NCBI RefSeq assembly: GCF_009826895.1
Contig: NZ_WUMV01000007.1
Location: forward strand, 186,001-250,000
Source: Stappia sediminis
Lineage (GTDB): Bacteria > Pseudomonadota > Alphaproteobacteria > Rhizobiales > Stappiaceae
Reading direction: 5' to 3'
Length of the DNA stretch: 64,000 nt
Shown here in pieces: positions 8,311 to 15,949 of this stretch (positions are counted from its first letter, which is position 1; every line of letters starts with the position of its first letter). The translations under genes and the position numbers were made by a program. Under the pieces are notes generated by a model. The model did not search any database. It saw only the letters and a list, made by a program, of their open reading frames with translations, and had not been told where the DNA came from.

Positions 8311-9297
8311 TCAGGCGTCGGCGACTGCCCGGCGATCCCTCAACAGATGGTTTGGAAAGACGCTGTAAACAAGGCGCATGAGATCCGACTGCCTATTCGT
8401 GCGCGTTTTCTGGTAGATGCGTTTTAGATAGGTGCGCGCGGATTGCACCGACAATTCGCATGCTTCGGCCGCTTCCGCGACGCTGAGACCCAGGGCCAGA
8501 TTGTAGACGAGCGAGGCTTCGCTGCGCGTAAGCTTCAGGACGTCGCCGATGACCGTCGCGCAAGGCGGGTCCACTTCGTCCGGATCTGTCGCGATGAGAA
8601 CGACGTAGCCGCTTTCTTCCTGCCGCCGCAACGTGGCCGAAAGAGGAAACATGGCCTCCTTCCGCGCCAGGCCCATTTGCACTGCCTCGCCGGTCGTACG
8701 CACCTTTTCCACCAGAAGATCGAGGTCGAGCGGACGGCCGTCGTCGAGAAGCTTCAGGCTGCCGTTGGGTGCGGTACGGAAGTTCTGCCCCGATTGCAGC
8801 ATACGTTGCGCCGTCGCATTCGTGTAAAGCGGCTCATCGCTATCCGCAAACACGAACATGGCTGCGGAAACGAGGTCGAATGCCTTGAACTCCGCAAAGG
8901 TGTCCATTGCCCTGCGCCGCCTTTCCCGGTCGGCAAGGGCGGCTTCGATGCCGCCCATCAGCTCTTCCGGCGTACAGGGCTTGGTGAAAAAGCGGAACAC
9001 ACCCGCCACGTTGATCGCCGCGGTCGCGACCTCAAGATCGCTGCTGCCTGTCAGCATGATGGCGGAGGCATCGAGCCCGCGCGCGCGCAGCGCGCTCAGA
9101 AGCTGGATCCCGTCCATTCCCGGCATGCGCATGTCGCAAACGACGACGTCGGGCTCGAGTTCGACCGCGGTATCGACGGCATCTTGCGGATCCGTCTCGA
9201 AACACAGGCTCCAGCGTTTTCCGGCCGACGACAATTGCCGCTGAAGCGCGTTCAGAATGCGTATCTCGTCATCTATGAACATGATTGTCGGGCGCAT
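8311..9297 (-). CDS. Response regulator: receiver, PAS-like middle, LuxR-type HTH
   Basis: 328 residues. The N-terminal receiver has the acidic pair in MFIDDE, the phosphorylated D55 in VVCDMRMPGMDG, a Thr/Ser switch region (IMLTGSSD) and K106 in FTKP. A middle region (about 135-245) looks PAS-like (AMFVFADSDEPLYTN). The C-terminal helix-turn-helix at about 255-315 (LTRSEASLVYNLALGLSVAEAAEACELSVQSARTYLKRIY) is LuxR/GerE-type. The protein should therefore be a DNA-binding regulator controlled by phosphorylation, possibly by the kinase encoded next. I chose the ATG at 9297 because GAGG lies 5 bases before it; the frame is open to 9348. Confidence 0.85.
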   Translation of the reverse strand: MRPTIMFIDDEIRILNALQRQLSSAGKRWSLCFETDPQDAVDTAVELEPDVVVCDMRMPGMDGIQLLSALRARGLDASAIMLTGSSDLEVATAAINVAGVFRFFTKPCTPEELMGGIEAALADRERRRRAMDTFAEFKAFDLVSAAMFVFADSDEPLYTNATAQRMLQSGQNFRTAPNGSLKLLDDGRPLDLDLLVEKVRTTGEAVQMGLARKEAMFPLSATLRRQEESGYVVLIATDPDEVDPPCATVIGDVLKLTRSEASLVYNLALGLSVAEAAEACELSVQSARTYLKRIYQKTRTNRQSDLMRLVYSVFPNHLLRDRRAVADA

Positions 9298-9516
9298 GGC
9301 GACCTCGTCCTTCCCCGCTTGGCCCTTCGGCAGCACCTGGTTATCCACCGCAACCAGTAGTCGTATGCCGGCTTAAAGGGGCTTAACGGTGCAAGAATAG
9401 TCCCGCCATGATTAGCGCTCTGTTAAGACGGGACGCCGATCCGCAAGGATGACAAACCGGGACGGCGCGGCTATAGCGCGCCCAAGACATGTACCTGGCA
9501 GCATCGGACCACCCGT

Positions 9517-10734
9517 ATGGCAAGAAGCCAAAGGAAAATAGCAATAGTCGGCGCGGGGCCCGCAGGGATGATAGCGGCGGACCACCTGTCGTCCGGCGGC
9601 CATCCCGTGACGGTATATGAGCGCATGCCCTCTATCGCGCGCAAGTTCCTGATGGCCGGGCGCGGCGGGCTCAACCTCACCCACAGCGAGGATCTGCCGG
9701 GCTTCTTGTCGAAATATCGTGAGGCCCGCGGCTTCCTGGCACCGCTGATCGGCGACTTTGACCCTCATGCATTGCGAGACTGGTGCGAAGGGCTTGGCCA
9801 GAGCACTTTCGTCGGATCGAGCGGGCGCGTCTTTCCCGCCTCGCTCAAGGCTTCGCCCCTTGTACGCGCACTTGCACGAAGACTTGTCGCACAAGGCGTG
9901 GAAATCAGAACCCGCTGCGAGTGGAAAGGATTCGACCCGGCGGGCAACCTTCTGATCAAGGAACGCGACGGTGGAACAAGCGTGCAGCCGGCCGATGCGG
10001 TGCTGCTTGCGCTCGGCGGCGCGAGCTGGTCGCGCCTGGGCTCCACCGGCGGCTGGACGGGCACGCTTGGCGGCATGGGTGTGTCCGTCAAACCGTTTCA
10101 GCCCTCGAACTGCGGCTTCAGGATCGCCTGGAGCCCGCATTTCGCGGAGCGTTTTGCCGGTTCGCCGCTCAAGCGCATCCGCATCACAATCGGCGAAAAA
10201 GCGGTGATGGGCGAAGCGACGATCACCGCAAGCGGCATCGAGGGCGGCGCGGTCTATGCGCTTTCAGCCGAATTGCGGGAAGCGATCAACTCCGGCGGTC
10301 CGGCGAAGGTGGCCCTTGATCTTCGGCCCGACATGACGGATGACGCGCTGGCTGTGCGGCTTTCCCGACCACGCGGCAAGCAGTCGGCAAGCACGTTCTT
10401 GAAAAAAACCGCAAGGCTGCCTGCCGTCGTCATCGCGCTTTTGCGCGAGGCGGGCCCGCTGCCTTCCGATCCGCAGGAGCTTGCGCGCCTGATCAAGGCC
10501 CTTCCCCTGACATTCCAAGGAACGGAGCCCATCGACCGGGCGATCTCCAGTGCCGGCGGGATTTCGCTCGACGCGCTGGACGAGAACCTTATGCTGAAAT
10601 CCCTGCCGGGTGTCTTTGCCGCGGGAGAAATGCTCGACTGGGAAGCGCCGACCGGCGGTTATTTGCTGCAGGCGACATTCGCCACCGGCATCGCCGCCGC
10701 CCGTGGCATCGAGCGCTGGCTTGCCGAGAAATGA
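9517..10734 (+). CDS. YhiN/HI0933-type flavoprotein (TIGR03862 family)
   Basis: 405 residues. The FAD-binding Rossmann motif KIAIVGAGPAGMIAADHLSSGG sits at about 7-29, MAGRGGLNLTHSE follows at about 47, and the family's C-terminal FAD motif (GVFAAGEMLDWEAPTGGYLLQ) lies near 365-390. The family is annotated as NAD(P)/FAD-dependent oxidoreductase; its reaction is unknown. It stands alone as a single-gene unit, closed by a terminator 7 bases after the stop. Confidence 0.85.
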   Translation: MARSQRKIAIVGAGPAGMIAADHLSSGGHPVTVYERMPSIARKFLMAGRGGLNLTHSEDLPGFLSKYREARGFLAPLIGDFDPHALRDWCEGLGQSTFVGSSGRVFPASLKASPLVRALARRLVAQGVEIRTRCEWKGFDPAGNLLIKERDGGTSVQPADAVLLALGGASWSRLGSTGGWTGTLGGMGVSVKPFQPSNCGFRIAWSPHFAERFAGSPLKRIRITIGEKAVMGEATITASGIEGGAVYALSAELREAINSGGPAKVALDLRPDMTDDALAVRLSRPRGKQSASTFLKKTARLPAVVIALLREAGPLPSDPQELARLIKALPLTFQGTEPIDRAISSAGGISLDALDENLMLKSLPGVFAAGEMLDWEAPTGGYLLQATFATGIAAARGIERWLAEK

Positions 10735-10736
10735 CG

Positions 10737-10768
10737 AAAACCCCCAGCGGACGCCGCTGGAGGTTTTT
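10737..10768 (+). terminator. Intrinsic terminator after the flavoprotein gene
   Basis: The stem ccagcgg / ccgctgg, with flanking cc/gg pairs, has a 3-base loop (acg) and is followed by ttttt on the plus strand. An A-run on its left side makes it likely to serve the convergent BA14K-type gene (ending at 10790) as well. Confidence 0.85.
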
Positions 10769-10789
10769 CGATGCGATTGAGATCGCCCG

Positions 10790-11128
10790 TTACTGGCAGA
10801 AGCGCGCCCTGCCCGGCCTGTAGAAGTAATATCCGGTTTCCGGGTTGAACGTGCGGTACTTCGACGAACAATACTCGTACCAGGCCGGCGTCCACGGTTC
10901 GGGCGGGCCGTAGTAGACGGGGCCAGGCTCGACATAGGCTGGAGGCGGCGCATAGCGCGGTGCGGCGAGAGCCGAACCGATGACGGCACCGGCGACAAAG
11001 CCGCCGGCGGCCGCCGCGCCCGGGCTCCAGTACCATTTCTTGGCCTGCGCTTCGCTTGCGCCCGTGGAAAGGGCGGCGACAGTGGTGATGGCTACTGCGA
11101 GGCCGGTTGCTGCGAATTTCTTCATCAT
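10790..11128 (-). CDS. Small secreted BA14K-like protein
   Basis: 111-112 residues. An N-terminal signal peptide (MKKFAATGLAVAITTVAALSTGASEAQA) is followed by a glycine/alanine-rich hydrophobic stretch (about 38-55) that could span the membrane, a proline/tyrosine-rich linker, and a C-terminal motif YCSSKYRTFNPETGYYF...FC. This matches the BA14K family of small immunoreactive proteins of Brucella and other Hyphomicrobiales; their function is not known. GAGGG lies 8 bases before the first of two adjacent ATG codons (11128 and 11125). Confidence 0.75.
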   Translation of the reverse strand: MMKKFAATGLAVAITTVAALSTGASEAQAKKWYWSPGAAAAGGFVAGAVIGSALAAPRYAPPPAYVEPGPVYYGPPEPWTPAWYEYCSSKYRTFNPETGYYFYRPGRARFCQ

Positions 11129-11545
11129 GGCGTTTACCCTCTGTCTGGATTTCCCTGCGGTCTGTTCCGTATTCGTTGTCGATCGGGATGCGATTGATCC
11201 GTCCCTCGATTGAAGGAAGGTAGGCGCGGAAGCAAAATCGTGATGTGACAGCCATCACGCCCTTGCGGATTTCGGAATGGAAACGAATCGCGTCTGTAAA
11301 AGGGGCGTAGCGTCATTGCGCTGTTGCGGGCTGGCCGGGACAGGTTTAAAGTGCGCGCGTTCGGCGCGAGCCGGATTACGACGGGTTTGAGAATTCATTC
11401 CCCGGTTAAGACTGTGACGTTGGGCGCAAGGCCGTGGAGGCTGACCCGCCGGATTGAGCTGCCTTTCCCGCAACTGAATGAACTGACCGTCTCCACTTTC
11501 GCTTTCGGGCGACGACTTAAACTACCGCGGGACAGGAGTTTCCCC
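11129..11545. other. Intergenic region upstream of the cold shock gene
   Basis: 417 bases carrying the divergent promoters of the BA14K-type gene and the cold shock gene. A dyad TGTGA-N6-TCACg at 11244-11259 resembles a CRP/FNR-family site, but it is a single match. The 200 bases before the cold shock gene are probably its long untranslated leader, usual for this family. No other gene is visible. Confidence 0.5.
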
Positions 11546-11758
11546 ATGCGCCAGACTGGCACCCTCAAGTTCTTCAACCATGATCGCGGCTTCGGCTTCA
11601 TCACGCCGGCTGACGGCGGCAAGGACATTTTCGTTCACATCACCGCTTTCGAGCGTTCCGGCGTAGCCGTTCCGGCGGAAGGCGCATCGCTTTCCTACAT
11701 CGCCGAGGAAGATCGCCGCGGCCGTGGCCTTCAGGCAGCGCAGATCGAGCTCGCCTGA
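11546..11758 (+). CDS. Cold shock protein (CspA family)
   Basis: 70 residues, a single cold-shock (OB-fold) domain. RNP1 is present as RGFGFITP (KFFNHDRGFGFI) and RNP2 as DIFVHI. The family binds single-stranded RNA and DNA and melts RNA structures. ATG at 11546 with GACAGGAG upstream; the frame is open back to 11324 but that part is leader. A perfect 11-bp terminator follows. Confidence 0.95.
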   Translation: MRQTGTLKFFNHDRGFGFITPADGGKDIFVHITAFERSGVAVPAEGASLSYIAEEDRRGRGLQAAQIELA

Positions 11759-11791
11759 CATCGGGCATTGCCTGATCGACAAACGTTGAAG

Positions 11792-11822
11792 AACGCCGCC
11801 GGCTTCCGGCGGCGTTTTGTTA
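11792..11822 (+). terminator. Intrinsic terminator after the cold shock gene
   Basis: A perfect 11-bp stem (aacgccgccgg / ccggcggcgtt) with a 3-base loop (ctt), followed by tttgtta. It lies 33 bases after the stop codon. Confidence 0.9.
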
Positions 11823-11993
11823 TGTGATTAATGCGAAAGTCATTTCCGGTATCGATTGATGCCAAAGTGGTGGTGATATCTTCACCCAAGGCGGCTATGA
11901 TCGGATCTCGTTCCGGTTTTTGCGGATGAGAAGCCGAAGAAGCCGTGGACATCAATCTTCAGTTGGCGCGAAAGGATCGGTCACGGGCGATCC

Positions 11994-13037
11994 ATGACGA
12001 AAACAACGATACATGACGTCGCCGCCCGGGCCGGCGTAAGCCTTGCCACGGTAGATCGTGTGCTGAACCGGCGCCCCGGCGTTCGCCCCCAGACGATCGC
12101 CAAGGTGGAGGCTGCGGCACAGGAGCTGAACTACCGGCCCGACCCCTACGCGGCGAACCTTGCCAAGAAGCGCAGCGACCGGTTCCTGTTCCTTTTGCCC
12201 GAAGGCCGAAACCCGTTCATGCAGCAACTTGCGCGCGAGGCGCTCGCAACCGCCGAACGGGTGTTGATGGACCGGGTGACGCTGTCCGTGCGCCATGTCG
12301 ATACCTTCGACAAGGCGGCTCTCGCCTCCGCGCTGTCGCAGATAGACCCGGGCGAATACGAAGGTGTGGCCGTCGTCGCGCAGGATGCGCCGGTTATCCG
12401 CCGGGCGATAGACACCTTGCGCGAACGTGGCGTTCACGTCGTCACGCTCATTTCGGATGTAGCCGCCGCCGGGCGCGACCACTTCGTGGGCGTCGACAAT
12501 GTCGCCGCCGGCCGGGTCGCTGGCAGGCTGATAGGCCGTTTCCTGCCGCAAGCACCGGGCAAGATCGCGCTGATATGCGGCACGCTGGCGCTGAGCGACC
12601 ATGCCCAGCGCGTCGAAGGTTGCCGCGCCGTGCTGGAGGCGGACTACCCGCATCTGGAGGTGCTGCCGGTTCGCGAAGGCCGGGACGATGACATTCTGAC
12701 TCGCGAAACGGCGACGGACCTCCTGAAGAACGAACCGGAACTGGTCGGTCTCTATAACGTCGGATCGGGCACGCGCGGCCTCATCGCGAGCCTTGAGGCC
12801 AACGCCGCACCAGGCAAACCCGTCACGATTGCCCACGAGTTGACCCCTCATTCGGCCCAGGCGCTGGAGGCCGGTACGCTGGATGCTCTCATCTGTCAGG
12901 ACCCAGGCCACGAGATCCGCAGTGCTGCGCGCGTTTTGAAGGCGCTTGTCGACAATGCACCGCTCGTCAAGGGACAGGAACGCATTCGCATCGAAATCTA
13001 TATCCGAGAAAACCTGCCGTTCGGATTTTCGGGGTGA
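11994..13037 (+). CDS. LacI-family transcriptional regulator
   Basis: 347 residues. The N-terminal LacI helix-turn-helix and hinge are clear (TIHDVAARAGVSLATVDRVLNRRPGVRPQT, then NYRPDPYAANLAKKRS), followed by a type 1 periplasmic-binding-protein fold that senses a small ligand, probably a sugar or polyol (FVGVDNVAAGRVAGRLIGRFL, IALICGTLALSDHAQRVEGCRAVL). The gene has no adjacent transporter or catabolic operon in the window, so neither ligand nor targets can be named. The ribosome site is weak (GGGCGATCC before the ATG). Confidence 0.9.
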   Translation: MTKTTIHDVAARAGVSLATVDRVLNRRPGVRPQTIAKVEAAAQELNYRPDPYAANLAKKRSDRFLFLLPEGRNPFMQQLAREALATAERVLMDRVTLSVRHVDTFDKAALASALSQIDPGEYEGVAVVAQDAPVIRRAIDTLRERGVHVVTLISDVAAAGRDHFVGVDNVAAGRVAGRLIGRFLPQAPGKIALICGTLALSDHAQRVEGCRAVLEADYPHLEVLPVREGRDDDILTRETATDLLKNEPELVGLYNVGSGTRGLIASLEANAAPGKPVTIAHELTPHSAQALEAGTLDALICQDPGHEIRSAARVLKALVDNAPLVKGQERIRIEIYIRENLPFGFSG

Positions 13038-13130
13038 TCCCGCTTTCTCGAAAGGCCGGGCCGCAATTTCCTCAATGATTTGGATCTCATCCGCGTTGAC
13101 GTAGCGCGCCATGCGCCGCATATCTATCCC

Positions 13131-13586
13131 ATGCGACTTACCCAGCAGACCAATTACGCGGTGCGAACGCTCATGTACTGCGCGGCGAACCCGGGAAAAC
13201 CGAGCAAGGTTCCCGAAATCGCCGCCAGTTTCGGCATGTCCGAAACGCATCTGTTCAAGATCATGAAAGTGCTGGTCGATGCGGATCTCGTGACCACAAT
13301 TCGCGGGCGCAACGGCGGTATCGTGCTTTCGAAGCCCGCGGAGCGCATCACCGTCGGCGAAGTGGTGCGCGCGGCGGAAGAGAATTTCCAGCTTGCAGAA
13401 TGCTTCAATTCGGGGCGCAGGGACTGTCCGTTGATCCCCTCTTGCGGCTTCAACGGCCTGCTGCACGAGGCGCTCGAAGCCTTCATGATGGTGCTCGACA
13501 GCCATACGATCGCCGAGCTTGCCGCCGACCAGTCCAACATCCGCGTTCTGCTGAAAATGGACGATCAGGTCGCCGCTACCGCATAA
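13131..13586 (+). CDS. rirA: Rrf2-family iron-sulfur regulator, RirA type
   Basis: 151 residues. Starts MRLTQQTNYAVRTLMYCAAN, the RirA signature, followed by the Rrf2 winged helix with VTTIRGRNGGIVLSKPA. Three cysteines, C91, C99 and C105 (AECFNSGRRDCPLIPSCGF), have the spacing C-x7-C-x5-C of RirA and match its numbering. In rhizobia RirA carries a 4Fe-4S cluster and represses iron uptake genes when iron is plentiful. Related NsrR and IscR differ in cysteine spacing, which favours RirA, although a RirA paralogue is possible. The ATG at 13131 has no strong ribosome site; the frame is open back to 13080. Confidence 0.75.
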   Translation: MRLTQQTNYAVRTLMYCAANPGKPSKVPEIAASFGMSETHLFKIMKVLVDADLVTTIRGRNGGIVLSKPAERITVGEVVRAAEENFQLAECFNSGRRDCPLIPSCGFNGLLHEALEAFMMVLDSHTIAELAADQSNIRVLLKMDDQVAATA

Positions 13587-13669
13587 CCTCAATTGTTTTC
13601 AGCGACTGGCAAGACCCACACGCGGGTGATACGAGCGTATGGGCTCCGCTTTACATCGAGAGCGATAAA

Positions 13670-14095
13670 TTACAGTTTGGCGGTTTTTTCCGGATCCTGC
13701 TTCGATGCGAGGATTTCGATCATCTCGCCCTTCCGCGCGAGAATGGAATTCGGCCTCACCGTTTTCTTGTGCTGGCCGCTGTGAGTTTGCCCATCCACCG
13801 GAGATTTATAGCTGAAGGAGATGTAGGCGGTTTCGACCACATGAAATCCCTTGAATTCAGGATGTGTCGCAACAAGGGCCCGCAGGACGTCGCAGTCTCC
13901 TTCTCGCGTCGTCTCCTTGGTTTTGGTCAATATCCCTCTCTTGGTCCGCGTTCCATGGCAAAGCGTCTCCACCGAGACGACCCGCGCTTCGACGGGAAGA
14001 TAGTTCGTTGCCTTGTCGAAGCGGTCGTAGACGTAGAAACCCGCCAGCAGCAACGCGAAAAAGCCGAACATGTAAACTCGAGTGCGCGCAATCAT
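13670..14095 (-). CDS. Small membrane-anchored protein of unknown function
   Basis: 141 residues. One N-terminal membrane segment (about 8-25, YMFGFFALLLAGFYVYD), then a soluble domain predicted outside the cytoplasm with a pair of cysteines (in ETLCHG and EGDCDV) and a DUF3592-like feel (PVEARVVSVETLC..., AYISFSYKSPVDGQTHSGQ). I cannot assign a family. The ATG at 14095 has AGGAGG 8 bases upstream; two in-frame GTG codons just before overlap that box. It is convergent with rirA. Confidence 0.6.
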   Translation of the reverse strand: MIARTRVYMFGFFALLLAGFYVYDRFDKATNYLPVEARVVSVETLCHGTRTKRGILTKTKETTREGDCDVLRALVATHPEFKGFHVVETAYISFSYKSPVDGQTHSGQHKKTVRPNSILARKGEMIEILASKQDPEKTAKL

Positions 14096-14221
14096 TTTCA
14101 CCACCTCCTAACGTAAGGGATGGATATACAATCTAAAGTTTAATATCCATTTTACGGGAAGATTAAAAACTCTCTCGCATAAAGTGCATTTTCGTTTGCA
14201 AAATAGCGCAAGCAAAACGGG

Positions 14222-14257
14222 TTAAAAAGAAAAACGGCGGCCATAAGGACCGCCGTT
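14222..14257 (-). terminator. Intrinsic terminator after livK
   Basis: On the minus strand, the stem AACGGCGG / CCGCCGTT (8 bp, 9-base loop) is followed by TTTCTTTTT. It lies 50 bases after the livK stop. Confidence 0.85.
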
Positions 14258-14306
14258 CTACGTTCGGTATGGAGCGGAAGCATAACTCCCGCCCTTCCAT
14301 GATTGC

Positions 14307-15506
14307 TTACTTCATCTCGGTATCGACGACGAAAGCCCCGTCCTGCACCTTGAAGAGCGCATATACGCCCGGAACATCGCCCAATTCGTCGAAGTCATGG
14401 TCGCCGGCGGCACCCTTGTAGTCGATGTCGGTGCCGGCCGCGATCAGCTCCTTCGCTTTCTTCCATTCGCCGGGCAGGATCACTTCGCCCTTGCCGTCGG
14501 AGACGGAACGCAGCGCTTCGGCCACCTTCGCCTTGTCGCCACCGGCCTTTTCGATGGCGAGCGCGGCCAGGAATGCGGCGTCATAAGACGTGGTCACGAA
14601 GATCGCGTCCGGATCGCCACCCACCTCCTTGAAGGCCTCGTTGAAGACGTCAAGCGCATCGGACTTCGCACCGACCGGCGAGGAAGCGGTGAACGTGGTC
14701 AGGTTTTCCGCGCCAAGTTCGGCGATCGGGGCATCGGACTTCATGCCGTCGCCGCCCACGAAGTTTTCAAAGAAACCGTTCTCGAGCGCCTGGCGCAGCA
14801 TGGTGAGGCCGGCGCCGTCGCCATAATCGAAGATGACGAGCGTGTCGGCACCGCCGTTGGCGAGTTCGGCAAGGTCGGAGCGATAGGAGGCCTTGCCTTC
14901 CTCATGTGCGGCGAAGCCTGCGATATCGCCGCCCTTGTCCTCGAATTCGGCCTTGAAGGCTTCGGCGAGGCCCTTGCCGTAGTCGTTGTTGAGGTAGGCG
15001 ACGGCGACCTTGTTGGTTCCACGCTCAAGCAGCGTGCGGGCGAGCGCGCGACCCTGAAAATCGTCCGACGGCACGGTGCGGAAGACGAGGTCCTTGTCGT
15101 CGAGCTTGCTGATTTCGGGCGAGGTCCCGGACGGCGTGATGATCACGACGCCAGCAGGAACGGCGACCGAATTGGCCGCTGCAAGCACGGCACCCGAGCA
15201 ATGCGGGCCCACGATCGCTACAACGCCTTCGATGTTCACCGCCTTCGTGGCCGCGTCGGTCGCGTTTTGCGGGTTGCAGGCGCTGTCGCCGACGACCGGA
15301 ATCAGCTTTTCACCCTTCAGGATGCCGCCCTGGTCGTTCACCTGCTGCACGGCAAGCTGTGCGGCGTCGATCATCGCTGGCGCCATAGCCGCGATCGGAC
15401 CGGACACGCCGCCGAGCAGGCCGATCTTCACATCGGCATGGGCCGGAGCGGCCATTGCGGTTGCTCCAAGCAGGGCGCCGGCGAGCGCAAGACGAATATT
15501 TTTCAT
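14307..15506 (-). CDS. Branched-chain-amino-acid-type ABC transporter substrate-binding protein
   Basis: 399 residues. Signal peptide MKNIRLALAGALLGATAMAAPAHA, then a type 1 periplasmic-binding fold (DVKIGLLGGVSGPIAAMAPAMIDAAQLAVQQVN; VGPHCSGAVLAAANSVAVPAGVVIITPSGTSPE; VAVAYLNNDYGKGLAEAFKAEF). This is the LivJ/LivK (HAAT) family. It should capture an amino acid or similar compound in the periplasm for LivHMGF, whose genes lie upstream on the same strand, beyond a 435-base gap. Position next to kynUAB suggests an aromatic ligand such as tryptophan or kynurenine (inference). ATG at 15506 with GGAGG 8 bases upstream; the frame is open to 15614. Confidence 0.9.
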   Translation of the reverse strand: MKNIRLALAGALLGATAMAAPAHADVKIGLLGGVSGPIAAMAPAMIDAAQLAVQQVNDQGGILKGEKLIPVVGDSACNPQNATDAATKAVNIEGVVAIVGPHCSGAVLAAANSVAVPAGVVIITPSGTSPEISKLDDKDLVFRTVPSDDFQGRALARTLLERGTNKVAVAYLNNDYGKGLAEAFKAEFEDKGGDIAGFAAHEEGKASYRSDLAELANGGADTLVIFDYGDGAGLTMLRQALENGFFENFVGGDGMKSDAPIAELGAENLTTFTASSPVGAKSDALDVFNEAFKEVGGDPDAIFVTTSYDAAFLAALAIEKAGGDKAKVAEALRSVSDGKGEVILPGEWKKAKELIAAGTDIDYKGAAGDHDFDELGDVPGVYALFKVQDGAFVVDTEMK

Positions 15507-15941
15507 AGGTAACCTCCACCATTCGTAACGGCAGTTTTCCGCCGTCTTTTCTCCAGCCGGATGCTCCGGCCGTGACAGAGCGTTTCGTCCACCTTCCCCC
15601 TGAAAGCGGATCATGGCTCTTCGTGACGCGCAGTCTTTACCGGAAACGCCGGTTTCTCAACCCCTTACTTAAGGTCACGGTCTCATAAATAAGGCTGGAA
15701 TGGCGCTCAAAACGGCAAAGAGATGCGAGGAGAAGCGCGCCGGGCGGGTCGGCCACCCGGTCAAGCGCTTCGACAAAGCAGGTCAAAGCCGTTTACGCGT
15801 CCTTTCAGGATATGGCGGATTTGCCCGGCAACATTGTTGCAAGCCTTTGAAAACCGGACGGTTTCCTGCAGGCTTGCGCCGCGTATCCGAACAAATCCGC
15901 GCATACCATTTCAACCTTATTTATGAGTCCGTGGCCTGCAC
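15507..15941. other. Region between livM and livK with repeated operator-like motif
   Basis: 435 bases without a gene. It holds the promoter of livK and three copies of the motif ctcataaat: at 15682-15690 (within ctcataaataagg), reversed at 15915-15927 (ccttatttatgag) and at 15941-15949. The first two are perfect 13-bp inverted copies 220 bases apart. See the separate repeat entries. Confidence 0.6.
15682..15694. promoter_or_regulatory. Operator-like half-motif upstream of livK
   Basis: The 13-mer ctcataaataagg lies 176 bases before the livK start codon, in a stretch that is AT-rich compared with its surroundings. Its exact reverse complement lies at 15915-15927. This suggests a binding site for a shared regulator, which cannot be identified from the sequence. 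Confidence 0.4.
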
Positions 15942-15949
15942 TCATAAAT
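15915..15949. promoter_or_regulatory. 10-bp inverted repeat at the end of livM
   Basis: The perfect dyad atttatgagt / actcataaat (15919-15928 and 15940-15949) has an 11-base spacer and overlaps the livM stop codon (15942-15944). Its left side is part of the 13-mer shared with 15682-15694. As RNA it could fold into a hairpin, but there is no T-run. As DNA it looks like an operator. Either role is possible. Confidence 0.45.

Noticed and set aside
11244-11259. CRP-like dyad TGTGA-N6-TCACg
   Set aside because: A single short match; rhizobial cAMP regulators such as Clr use a different motif, and nothing else supports it. Kept only as a note in the intergenic entry.
11952-13592. A 546-codon open frame on the minus strand opposite the LacI and RirA genes
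   Set aside because: It is antisense to two genes with clear domains; its translation has no family features. Long antisense frames are expected in GC-rich DNA.
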